From assembly GCF_910592395.1 (NCBI RefSeq), contig NC_088317.1, positions 2,480,001 to 2,544,000 of the forward strand: 64,000 nucleotides of DNA, given 5' to 3'. This DNA comes from Lineus longissimus (taxonomy: Eukaryota; Nemertea; Pilidiophora; Heteronemertea; Lineidae). The number at the start of each line of letters is the position of its first letter. Position 1 is the stretch's first letter. Positions 36,673-47,500 of this stretch are shown one piece after another. Position numbers and translations under genes: made by a program. Under the pieces are notes generated by a model. It was not told the DNA's origin. It was given only the letters and a program-made list of their open reading frames with translations, and did not search any database.

Positions 36673-37742
36673 ACTTCTGTCTGAGCAACATGTTTTTGGG
36701 TGTTTTTTATGATATTTGATACTTTCTTCATTATTTTCTTCACCATATTCTGCATGAAGGCATATTTTATTCAATGTAGTGTAGAAAATACCCCCGAATC
36801 TACTGGTCCAGTCAGTGGTGGATTAAATGAAGGTGGTATGATCCGACCGCCATCCCACCCCCTAGTCGGAGAGGCCTCCGGCCCCCCTCGTCGCAGAGAA
36901 ACGGTTTCAGGGAGTCTCTCCCCAAGATTCGGCGAAGCAACGAACTACTAACTTTACCCCAGACCAACTCGTTTCCTTGATCGTACCTTCAGCCCTCTCT
37001 GGCTGGGGAAGCGCCACCCTCCCTTAAAAACAGCAAATAAAAACAGCAAAAGGGGGATCCAACGCTGATGATACCACTACTGCTGTTGCTGCTGCTGTTG
37101 ATGATGACAAAAACCTTCGATGGCATGCGGGATGAAACATATTGCCATTATCTTTTTACCCTGTATATCGTTTTGTCATGATACTCAACTGAATTCTCTT
37201 GCCCAAGGCTGTTGATACCGCCCCTCACGTAATCAACACTTACTTCTATTGTCATTAAAACACAAGTAGCATCTGCCGCCACCTTTTGCCTGTTTACCCT
37301 CGACCCCTCCTATGTTTTCATACCAATTCTTACCATTGTTCGCATATTTACCCGTCATAATATCAAATATGATCAAATTGGCGATGTCGCACCCCTTCTC
37401 AGTCCGCCCAGTCCGCATGCACTCTCATATCTCCGACGTAGTCTTATCTACGGTTTTTAAATAATGACATTGTCTATAGAATTGCATATATTATGGCGCA
37501 GAATTTATGAAATATCAGGAAATCTGCCGCAATGTTGAAATAGTTCGCGCGCAAGCGGCGTGAATACAATAAACGTTGGGTTACCAGCACGAAAAGCGCG
37601 TTATAAAGCGGGTTGACTTTGCACACAACGCGGATTGTCCATATTTCTATCAAACGCGTCATTATTGATAGAATTTGTTCTCTTTTGTTATCAAAATCGC
37701 TGCTGTGAGATGACAGGCGAACACAGCCACAGTGCTCATTTA
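36673..37742. other. SoxB2 upstream region without a gene
   Basis: Non-coding DNA between the 36.6 kb tRNA and the SoxB2 promoter. It contains a short CTG/CTT-type trinucleotide run near 37080-37105. From about 37.5 kb it becomes visibly richer in CG dinucleotides, as expected near an unmethylated developmental promoter. No coding region was recognised. Confidence 0.5.
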
Positions 37743-38000
37743 CCAATCATAGCTATTGTGAGATCACACCCTAGTGTGAGTCGCCAGCCAATGGGAACTG
37801 CGCTTACGGACAATAGGCGGTGGCCAGTTCTATTGACGAATCGGATTGGGTGGCGCTCAAGTGGCTTCGCGATAATCGTATAAACACTGCAGGATTAGAA
37901 AGCATGACAGTGATGCGACAGAGCTCGACAAGACAAGTTGATTCAACGCTTATTGTGGACTATTATAAACTATAAACAACGTGGCTGTTTTCAGCTGAAA
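37743..38000 (+). promoter_or_regulatory. Predicted SoxB2 promoter (CCAAT boxes, TATAAA, E-box palindrome)
   Basis: Three CCAAT boxes lie within about 110 bp: CCAAT at 37743 and 37788, and inverted ATTGG at 37845. They are followed by TATAAA at 37879 and a tight pair of TATAAA words at 37964 and 37971. Transcription starting about 30 bp after the last TATA would begin near 38000, leaving a 5'UTR of about 100 nt without any upstream ATG. A 12-bp palindrome TTTCAGCTGAAA (37989-38000) at the predicted start holds a CAGCTG E-box of the kind bound by proneural bHLH factors. Promoter position is inferred; the motifs are directly visible. Confidence 0.5.
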
Positions 38001-38097
38001 CTGACATTTCATTCGTTTTTTCACCCATTAACCATTTTCAATCCATTGACGACTTACTGAGGAATTATTTCCACAAGTTTAGAACATTTTTAGGATC

Positions 38098-38922
38098 ATG
38101 TCGAGTCACAGTCCAGCAACGAGTCCGATTCCGCTTTCGAGTCCAACGGGGAGCACGGGGAGCAGCAAGTCTCCAAGTAGCAACTTGGAGCACGTCAAGA
38201 GGCCAATGAACGCCTTCATGGTCTGGTCACGGGGACAGCGCAGGAAGATGGCCCAGGAAAACCCAAAAATGCACAACTCAGAAATCAGCAAACGGCTGGG
38301 AGCGGATTGGAAGCTCCTTTCAGAGGATGAAAAACGTCCATTCATTGACGAAGCGAAGAGACTGCGGGCGCTTCACATGAAGGAGCACCCTGATTACAAG
38401 TATAGGCCCAGGAGGAAACCAAAGTCACTACTCAAGAAGGATAAGTACGCTTTTCCTATTCCTGTGATTCCGGGCCTCCCTGGGATGGGGATGGGTGCCT
38501 ACGGTAATATGGGACTTTCTCCTTACGTTTCGTCAGCATTGACGTCTTCTTTAGATTCGTTATCTCAAGCGGAGAAAGCACGTGCGTTCTTGCCACCAGT
38601 GTCAGGACACTCTCTTTACTCGCATCTCTCAGACGCCACGAACAAACTAGGAGAAGCCGCAGCATCCTCACTCCGCGCCTCAGAACTGTCAAGTATGTAT
38701 AATCCTTATGTTTCCTCACCAGCTTTAAGTGCTCTCAGTGGACTTCCACCCTCCGCCCATAGCCATTCGTCTATGGGACAGTATATTGTGCCTTGCTGTC
38801 CACCGGGCGCCTACGGGATGCCGCCTTCCCACTCCTCCCAAGACTTACACCGGCCGCTAACATACGTGTTAGTCAAACCCGAGGACCATTATCGACATCC
38901 TTTAGCGGGACCAGTGATGTAG
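38098..38922 (+). CDS. SoxB2: SoxB2 (Sox14/Sox21-type) HMG-box transcription factor, complete single exon
   Basis: A 274-residue nuclear DNA-binding protein in one uninterrupted exon; vertebrate Sox14/Sox21 are similarly short and intronless. Residues 1-31 are Ser/Pro/Thr-rich. Residues 33-107 form the HMG box with the Sox signature RPMNAFMVW (35-43), the minor-groove wedge and the RPRRK basic tail. The HMG box is directly followed by [14 protein letters not shown] (107-120), the group B homology stretch, whose [10 protein letters not shown] form is typical of Sox14/21 rather than Sox1/2/3. The C-terminus has GQYIVPCC (227-234) and PLTYVLV (253-259), matching the conserved end of Sox14/21 (YLVHC and PLAYILV type). 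In the family, SoxB2 proteins mostly repress and oppose SoxB1 in neural and ectodermal fate decisions. The ATG at 38098 has A at -3 and no competing upstream ATG in the predicted leader. SoxB2 versus SoxB1 assignment is confident; orthology to Sox14 or Sox21 individually is not meaningful in an invertebrate. Confidence 0.97.
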   Translation: MSSHSPATSPIPLSSPTGSTGSSKSPSSNLEHVKRPMNAFMVWSRGQRRKMAQENPKMHNSEISKRLGADWKLLSEDEKRPFIDEAKRLRALHMKEHPDYKYRPRRKPKSLLKKDKYAFPIPVIPGLPGMGMGAYGNMGLSPYVSSALTSSLDSLSQAEKARAFLPPVSGHSLYSHLSDATNKLGEAAASSLRASELSSMYNPYVSSPALSALSGLPPSAHSHSSMGQYIVPCCPPGAYGMPPSHSSQDLHRPLTYVLVKPEDHYRHPLAGPVM

Positions 38923-40255
38923 ACACATAGACTATCTTAGAATGTACATATTTATGAAGGACATTTGTAAATACTAGTAGATACGGGATTCGGTTGTGAG
39001 GTTGTTCAGGATGTGCCGCAACAAGGGAACATTCTCCAATTTGGTAGGTGTTTTCCAAGGTCTGTTTGGCAAACTTCACATACCGAAGCCAGAATCTCGT
39101 GGTGATATCTCAAAGTGCTAATGGTATGCAAGTGAAAATTGCATTTCCTAACCAAAGAAACAAACTTTAGGCCGTAAAATGCCTTCGATTCATATTGTAA
39201 CGGACTTGACCATGGGCACCTTGCTGTGTCCATTGCACGAATTCTAACAATGCTTCAGTTGAAATAGGACGAGGATCCAAGGAAACTTCCAGGGGTATCT
39301 GATTGTGAACAATTTCAGTAACAGCTTAGAATAGTCGTTGACCGTCTGATTTTATCAGTGACACCATAAAGTATAGAACGCAGGACACTCTCAGCGCAAC
39401 ATTTAAAAAATCTCGACCCGGAGTTCAATTTGGACACTTTGCCAGATTCAGTCACCGACTTAACCCATTGAGAAGGATCACCTGAGATTCGGAGCTGGCA
39501 AGAGTTTAGAAGATTCGTCTACCGACCAGGCTAACCATTGGCCAAGAACACTCAGCTCCCGAAACGTGTATATTCTATCATGACACTGACGAAAGCGATT
39601 TGCTTAAGTTCTCAACTCACTTGGTAACTTTGTAATTTGTATCTTCTCTGGTGTGGCCTGACCACGTTTAAGGTATGTATCCTCATTGATATCCAATTGC
39701 CATGTACATGCATGCATACATTTATGTACAGTTGCACTTAACGGTAAAAACGTACGCCATCAGCGGCTGGGCAAATGGTTAATGGAATGTGGTTGAAAAG
39801 GTGTCTTGTAATTGTTTCCCTTAAACAACCGCAAGCTGAGATAAGTTTTTTCATCTCTTTTGCAATATATTTTTTCTACTATTTCGAGAAGATAAGTACA
39901 CAGTGTGCCAACGTATGTAACGTGTACATGGATTGTATGTCAAGTACGATGGAACTCCGAAGCAGTCGTAGGTTTCTTGTAGTCGTTAAGTTGACCATTG
40001 AGGTTCTATTTAACTTTACTCTATAAAAATTCGTTTTTGCAGGACTTGCCTAGTGTTTTGCCGCTATTTCTCTCTCATTAACTGCATTTTTATGATAAAT
40101 TGAGTCAAATCTTCTCAAAGTTATCATACCTTAAGCCATCGTAAGTTCGTCCTTGTCTGAAACTATCGGATGACAAATGCTGTGTTCAATCGGTGCATGT
40201 TGACACATAATACCTATCACTTCAATAGAAATCAATAAACATTAGACATGGCGAG
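38923..40255 (+). other. SoxB2 3' untranslated region (predicted)
   Basis: After the TAG stop there is AT-rich sequence without coding capacity. The first canonical AATAAA noted on the plus strand is at 40234-40239, suggesting a 3'UTR of about 1.3 kb. The extent is inferred from this signal alone; an earlier non-canonical signal is possible. Confidence 0.4.
38943..38973 (+). promoter_or_regulatory. Two Pumilio-type elements at the start of the SoxB2 3'UTR
   Basis: TGTACATA (38943-38950) and TGTAAATA (38966-38973) both fit the Pumilio recognition element UGUANAUA. They lie 23 nt apart (start to start), beginning about 20 nt after the stop codon. Pumilio proteins bind this octamer and repress or destabilise the mRNA. 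The match to the octamer is exact; use in vivo is inference. Confidence 0.45.
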
Positions 40256-40723
40256 TTTTGGGTAACTTAGTGACTATGTTTGGGACTTTGTGAATTTTGG
40301 TATATTCTCTCATAGAAACTTTATTCATACGGTTAACTGTGTATATCAAATGTGTTAAACGAAATAGGCATAATACTCAAGACGAGTAGTTGAGTTAGGC
40401 AGCAATGTATTGGAAACTTGGTAATTTAGAACAGTTTTTGAGTCAAGGCAATATAGCCTGGTGTTTGTATCATAATTTCACTTTGTTCTGAGTTAAATAC
40501 TTCGAGCCAATCTTGCTAAGGTGATTTTTTTTAAATTGTTGGGTAACTTGTGTCTCGGCTTCAGTACTCGTTATCAGGAAAACACGGTCAATCGTCACAC
40601 ATTTCTGTGTTTGATCTATACAAATACTGGTACATCCATCGGATACCAACTGCAATTTCGATTCAAGTATCATATCTGGTCATACTAAAATCATCATGCT
40701 TAATCAAGTTAAAAGGTGTCCTC

Positions 40724-41410
40724 AGTGTCATGCTTAAGTCTACAATTAGAAACGTATACTTAAGTAATTGGTTTTAAAGGTGTCATGCATTTAAAACGCC
40801 ATCGATTACTGAAGAGTTCTCTAAACCCCGAGTTTTTAAGGTGTCATACTTGAAAAATCTCCTCGGAGGGCGACGTACTTCAATCGATTTAAGAGGGTTT
40901 CAGACTTAAATATTAGATTCGAAAGGACTGGTGTCATACTTTTGATAATCATGCGTAAATTTGAATGGTTTCTGATGGATGTGCGAGTACACCTCTATCT
41001 TATCACGCATAAGTTCCGGAAGACTCTGACCTAATTTAGTGTGACTATCTTTGATTTGAAGTTCAATTTGAACGGATTTTTATTGACTAAAGCAAACATT
41101 GCTGCAGTTTTCAACTTCTTTCGCCAATTTCTCTAGTTTTCTCATTTTTTGCATGAAAGTTTTTTAAGGAACGAAGATATGGCTGGCAAATATGTAACAG
41201 GTCTGATATAGGTGCAGTTTGTTCATGCACATGTGTCCCGCTGACAATTCTACATCACACAACGATGGTGGAGCAGCAGCTAGACATGCCAGTGTGATGA
41301 AACTTGGCATATGTAGTATTTCTACAAGTCTTAAGTGTTCTGAAGTGAACAGCGCAACATCGTGTCCTGCAGTATTGATATTTATCAATAATCTGGCCAC
41401 AGTGTCATGC
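40724..41410 (+). repeat. Recurrent RGTGTCATRC motif downstream of SoxB2
   Basis: The word RGTGTCATRC occurs at 40724, 40779, 40840, 40930 and 41401. The first four are 55, 61 and 90 bp apart and sit in similar AT-rich surroundings (TTAAGGTGTCATACTT type). This looks like a much decayed short tandem repeat or a cluster of one binding site, just beyond the predicted SoxB2 polyadenylation signal. Confidence 0.5.
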
Positions 41411-41512
41411 TGACATGCATGAGTTTATTCTTGACAGCGGTGGTAATAAATCATGTACACGGGTTCCTCTACAGCACTGATCACACCACGAGTAACACTG
41501 ATGGACAATAGA

Positions 41513-41532
41513 CTAATTGATCAATTAATTAG
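41513..41532. promoter_or_regulatory. Homeodomain-type site cluster
   Basis: CTAATTGATCAATTAATTAG packs a TAATTG, a CAATTA and a TAATTA core into 20 bp, and its left 15 bp are palindromic about the central GATC. Such clusters bind homeodomain proteins. It lies 2.6 kb after the SoxB2 stop; enhancer function is only a possibility. Confidence 0.3.
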
Positions 41533-44500
41533 TGCTTATTAAGTGGTGAAAGTGGTATGGGTGTAATAAATGGTCGGCCGTATAGCGGTATAATAATCAC
41601 CTTGACAGAGAAGGCTCGGAAATCGTCTTAACAATCTTTTTCTTTTACAAGATTTTCTTTCTTTTTCTTGATTATATTACCAACATCACGATTGCAGGTT
41701 CAGAATGGAACTCTAATTCGTTTTTTTTATACCATGTTTTGATCAAGGACATTCGAACTGTACTTGGACGCAAAAAGTCAAAATAACATTTCACTAGCTC
41801 CGTTTGGTAAATGTTTGATCGAATTAAACTTTCCCTTGATATTTCCACTTCAGTTTTTTTCCAGAATTTCAACCGGATTTTGTATTAGGGGCCATTCCCC
41901 TTCAATCATAGGCCCTGCTAAACAGGGACTATAAAGTTCATGTGCTATTACTTTTCTGGGCCAGGGGACAAAAAATAGCTAAAATTCTACAGCAGTTTTA
42001 TTGAACTTGTTTTTTTTTCTTCAATGTCACTTGAAGTTATGAAACCCTTCCTGCAATTTATTTACAAAATGTTGCTTTTGTGTCGGAATTGCCTACACTT
42101 ATGCTAATGGAAAAATCGAACCATTCACAATACTGGGGGTCGTTTTGCAACCTTTTATTCTTTGGAAAAAGAAGGAAAGTTTATTTCAATTCAAACTGCT
42201 TTGTTCGCAAAAGAAATATTTTCAAAACCGAATGGTGTTATTTTGTGCCCAATTAGTCTATTGAGGTAGACGCTATTAAAGTGATTGAAAATCTATTGGA
42301 ATTTCAAGGGAGAAAGCCATTGCTGTTTAAATTAATGTATCTTATTGTTTAGGCACTGGGAAAGCCTTTGGGATATTGCCCAACAATAGCCGTATACATG
42401 TTCACCACTTTCTAAAAAGTGTGTTCGAAAACATTAAACAAGTTGTCGAATTTTTAATTTGGTATGGTGGTAATTTCCATACGTTAATGTTACAGTCAAA
42501 AGTACGTTCTTTACCTCTCCCTTGTTGGGCGAAACAAGCTGACTTCGCTCATACCAAGGCTGATGCAAGACGTACATGTACACACCAATGCAAACAGTAC
42601 ATACATTTGACTCAACGCAATCTCAACATGTATGTGCCTGTCCCAAACTCTTTTCTTTCCACAAATAACTCGTTATCAACATCCTTAATCCCAACAAAAC
42701 ATAACGAACAACCACTTGCCCCCCTACCAACAAAAATTTACCATTATTTGCGAACAACAGGCAATTGTGCGCAGAAATTCAAAAAAGGTTAAGGTATTCT
42801 GCTAAGGACAATGGTATTTTCCTTCTACTCCATTCAAGTCAGTCGTTAATTTCCTTAAAATGAGATTAGCTCATTAAGGGGCTTTGGACCACTCGTGAGC
42901 GCTCTAAGCTTGGTAAGCTCCGACAGGCCAGCGTGTTCTTGCAAGGAAATGCATAAATGTTACATTCCTAACGAAAACTTACTTAAAATTACACATGAAG
43001 ATACTAAGTCTTACTATGTATCATTCATGTGCAATATTTATGCCAAAGAAACCATGATTTTTTTCAAGGTAGTCGAAAATCTCTGCAATGACATCCAATA
43101 TGTTCCGGAATACGATGACACTTCACTCATGTTACTGACAAAGGTTGAAACCATCTCCTACAAAAGCAGCAAAGTAAAAAGAATGCTAATGCCTAACCAT
43201 TATTGATCTAACAATGTCATGATTGCACTTTCCAAAAGAACAATCGTTAATTGTCGGAAATCCCCAAACATACATTTGTGTATAATTCCATTCTTCTACA
43301 AACTGGTCCTTTCACTTGAGGTTCCTTGGACAACACACAATGATTGTTGGCTTGTTCTCTCCACAGTTAATTGGCTTTTGTGTTTGGCCAAAATCAATAG
43401 GGGACATTATGGTTATGAACAGGGACGATTTGTCCTTATTGCGATTATCGCGGTTTATGCGCAAGTTTAGTCAAGCTTTCCTTTAGTGGCGATAAAGGGC
43501 ACGGTGATGGTCCAAGGAGGGTGCGCCCTCAACACATTGTTGTCTGAAGCATTGTTTGGGAACAATCAATTAGTCATACATTCAGTGCTTATAACACAGT
43601 ATGCATCCGATCAACATTTAGTTTACTAATACGTACATGTACTAGAAATATGAAATTGTGAGAAATCGTGTCCTTTTCTACCAAGTCCAAAGTCATGAGA
43701 ATGCCTTTACGGCTACTTCACCGATAACGATAGACTAGTGTCACTGGGAAAATGCAGTATGAGATTGTAGTTGAAATGTATGGTGCTTGGTTGTACCTTT
43801 GACTACCCGCGCTGTACTCGATGTTCATATACATTATACGAGGGTAAAATTGGCAAAAAAGCCTTGGTTTGAAAATTGAAGCAATTAGGTCCGGAAAGTA
43901 TCTCTGGTGTGTTCACTGCTGTTCTGATTCCCTATCTCTTTTGGATCTGTCCTCTACAACAAACGATCAACAAATTTTTGTTGGATAGTTCCTCGGGTTT
44001 TTTTTTGTTTAGTTGGCACTTGTAACGTTTTCATGACGCAACTGTCAGGTGCCATTATGACACAAGATGGAGGCATCCGTGTAATATTTGATTATACATT
44101 AAGTGTACATTGGCCATTCGTCGTATTCAAATTGGAGTGCTGCTTTGACGATTCGAATTAAGCTCGAATTAACCTAGATTCAAATTTAAATGAAAATATG
44201 GAAATGATGTATATTTTTAACTTCTCTAGTAGTCTAGGAATATTGTGTATATTGCTCATTATTTGACAAAACTATTTATGTTGCTAAGCTGAATTCACAA
44301 CCTCTGGAACTGATGCAATTGATTTTGATAGGAAATGCAATTAAAAGTGTCAAAGTAAATCCGTTTTTGCTCCGACCAATGCATATTACAAAAAATGTTG
44401 TGAATACAATACGGAAAACTTTGTTTTCAATTGCTTCAGTTCCAAAATGTTGCACGACTACGTGACCTTGAAAGGTCACCGTAGCTAATTACAATGTTGT

Positions 44501-47500
44501 TAATTCCTGAACTATTTTGTTGCAATATTTAGCGAGGGCATTTCTCGTGGGGTGGATATAAACACCAGAACGGCAACCGAAACACACTCGGTTTTCCTTC
44601 CGATGCTGCCCCGTTCCGTTCCGATGGTTATACACACCCTTTATTTCTCGTGTTATGTTGACTTGTGCATGGCAATGGTCTGTACATTGAAAGAAACTGA
44701 ACAGTGTTTTTTAATAAAATGGTTTACAGATGATACTTATGTTTTTCGTGTTATCGTTTGTCTGAAAGATAATGACAAATCATCACTTTCCTCAAACATA
44801 ATCTTAAAGGGAAAAAGAGTGGTTTTTCATACTAAAATGAACCACCTGAACTCCTCGCCGATGTTGTCCATTTAAGAGCCTGCATCCCTCAACACCAATA
44901 TAAGTATGGCGATGCCTCTCACCGAAGCATGACCGGCATGATATAGAGGCCTTCCGATTGCCAATACAGACATGACTTTGCTGAGAAGGTGACAAATGGA
45001 ACCGCACACTCACACTCATTCCAATGATACCTACAATGACCTATCCTCAGCTTTAGGCCTTTCACTCGGTAAGTGTGAGAGGGGCCGATCGTACGACAGA
45101 CCCTGGTATGTGAGGATAACCATGACCATGCCTGCCTCTGAAACTGGTCAAAAGCTGTCGCGACTGGGCGATGGCTGCATTACTGCTATAATGATTTGAT
45201 TGATACGGAAAGGTAAGATACCGCCCTAGATGAAACCATGCAACACGCAACGAATCCGAACCAGTTTTACTTCATAATCAATCAACAGAAGCTGCCAGTG
45301 TCGCAGAAAGTGTTCCCAAGAGCTGATGAAAGGTAGGCCTACGCTGACGATGTGAATCAGTGCTGTCCTTGGCACGACCATCACCTATAATATGTAGAAA
45401 GCTTCACACCTTCGGTTGCCAGACAACAGTTTCAATTTTCCAAGTTGAAAGTCAATTCATCACATAAATTGAACCGCCCATCATATTTATCATTGAAAAC
45501 AGACAATATCTGTTTGGCTTGAAGCAATAAAGTAATATACTCATGTCATTGTCAAGTGAATTGTACCGAGGCCCGTCTGTTACACGTGGGCTTTAATACC
45601 TATGATGGAAATATGAACTATTGAGGCCGGCCGTGTGATGGTGAAGCTTCACTTAGGCTTGAAATCAACTGCATCGCAACGGGAAAATGCACTAGATGAA
45701 AACCAATGCAGGCTTCAAAAGAGGTGTTTTTATTCATATCGTATGCCAATTTATCTCTTCTAAACTGAATTGCTGTATCCTCTCCATGGACGGTTCCTCC
45801 CTCCCCGCCTGTTGTGGGCCCATAACGCCCTACGCCGGGCTAGTATAATGCCTGCTCCGTGCCATACTTGCACATCAGCGAGCAAAATCTTTCCCCACAG
45901 AGAAATGAGAAACGGGTCCAGCCCCCGGCCCGTGGAACACACCAACTGAGAAGAGACACATTTTCTGCTAAGATGCCCCGATGAGAATTCAAAGATTAAT
46001 TTTCAAATTCTTCAGAATATCTTTTTGTATACTTACAATATCTTTTTGTATACCGACAATGTGTCCATATGACGATTATTTCCACTATTCAGGATATTCA
46101 GGTCCAATTTTCTAAACTCTTGAAAATGCCAGTGTCTCATGCGATGCAATGACCGCTGCGCTTGTTCAGCACAAAAGCTTGAAACGCCCGGTGCAAAATG
46201 TGCATACGGGCTGCCATTGATGATCTTGAATTGGTATTCATTGGAACTGAGTTATTGTAGATCTGTATTTAGTGCCATTGATGTGAGAGACTCAGGAACA
46301 ATTGGCTGACAATGAACGGACGGATCTCATTCAAGACTCATTCAGCCCGGCTATATCATATGTTACAGGAATGACAAAAGCGGGGAATCTTTAGAACTGC
46401 GGATAAATAGCGCTGATGCCGGGACAATGAAGCTATTCAGCTCGTGGAGTGTTCAGCAGTGTTCAGAGAGCCTCCTGAGTTGTTCTCGATTGATGCTTTA
46501 TCAAAATGTACATTTTCACAAACAGGCCGTTTTAGATTTTCATGATAGAAAGCCAGTTGTGGCTCTTGGCTATGTTAAAGTAACACTACGCCTACTGCGT
46601 TAAAGAGTGTAATTTGAGTCGGCTGCCCAGACACTTGCCATCATTTTCATTGGCCTGACAATCGCTGGTAATGGTGAAACGGTGAATGTAGTCCCGTGTA
46701 TTCCTACAGTTTACCCAAAATAAAAGTTAACACGTAGAATGGGTAAGGTTGATGATCCTATTAAAGTGTACCCGGTTTGAAACTCGCGCCAGTGTAGAAG
46801 TTTAAAAAGTTCGAGGAAAGAACGTATGGAGGGGGAGGACTTTATAATGTGCTCTTATCTCGGAGTGATTGACGGTCGTGGCCTCTATAGAACCATATAT
46901 ATCATGGCCCGACACTTTTTACAGGGGGACAATTTCTACTTCTTCACCGACAGGCGTTTTGAACCACTGACTATACATTTCGGTAATGGCTTTCTAGAAT
47001 ATCAAATACAAGTAGTCTTCTTCGAGAGAACTGAAATTTCTGTTAAGAAATAAGCTGTCAGTTTCTAACTCTAAGGCAAGTCGCTAAACCCATTTCTGAC
47101 TAAAACAAATCCCCGCAGATTCACCGATAGGCCCTATACTTAATCACTTCAAAGGCCAATGCAAAAGACGTGTTATTTTTTAGTCATTCGTGCCAACACC
47201 GACCTTGTAAACACAGCCTGAAGCTGTTTTCGACCAGTGGTTTCTTTTTCCTAATATTTTCATAAAGCAATTGTAGTTTTGTGTTCAGACAATGACTTAG
47301 AAGAAAAAAGGCCTTTGCACCTGCAAAAGAATTAGCAGAGAGATTCTATAGACTTTCTAAAGGCCAGTTTGTTAAATTCCAACGAAGTGAAAATGGACAT
47401 TGAATTGGTTTTGTGTTCGTCGATGTGAAAGTGTTTTACCAGACGAGAATCGGTAGCGCACAATATAAACTCTTGTTGACACTGGCCGGTGTTTTCTTAA

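Noticed and set aside
38098-38922. SoxB1 (Sox1/2/3) identity
   Set aside because: The [10 protein letters not shown] stretch after the HMG box and the short protein ending in PLTYVLV fit Sox14/21, not SoxB1.
42376-42792. 138-codon plus-strand open reading as a gene
   Set aside because: It begins with TTG rather than ATG, is low in complexity near its end and resembles no known family.
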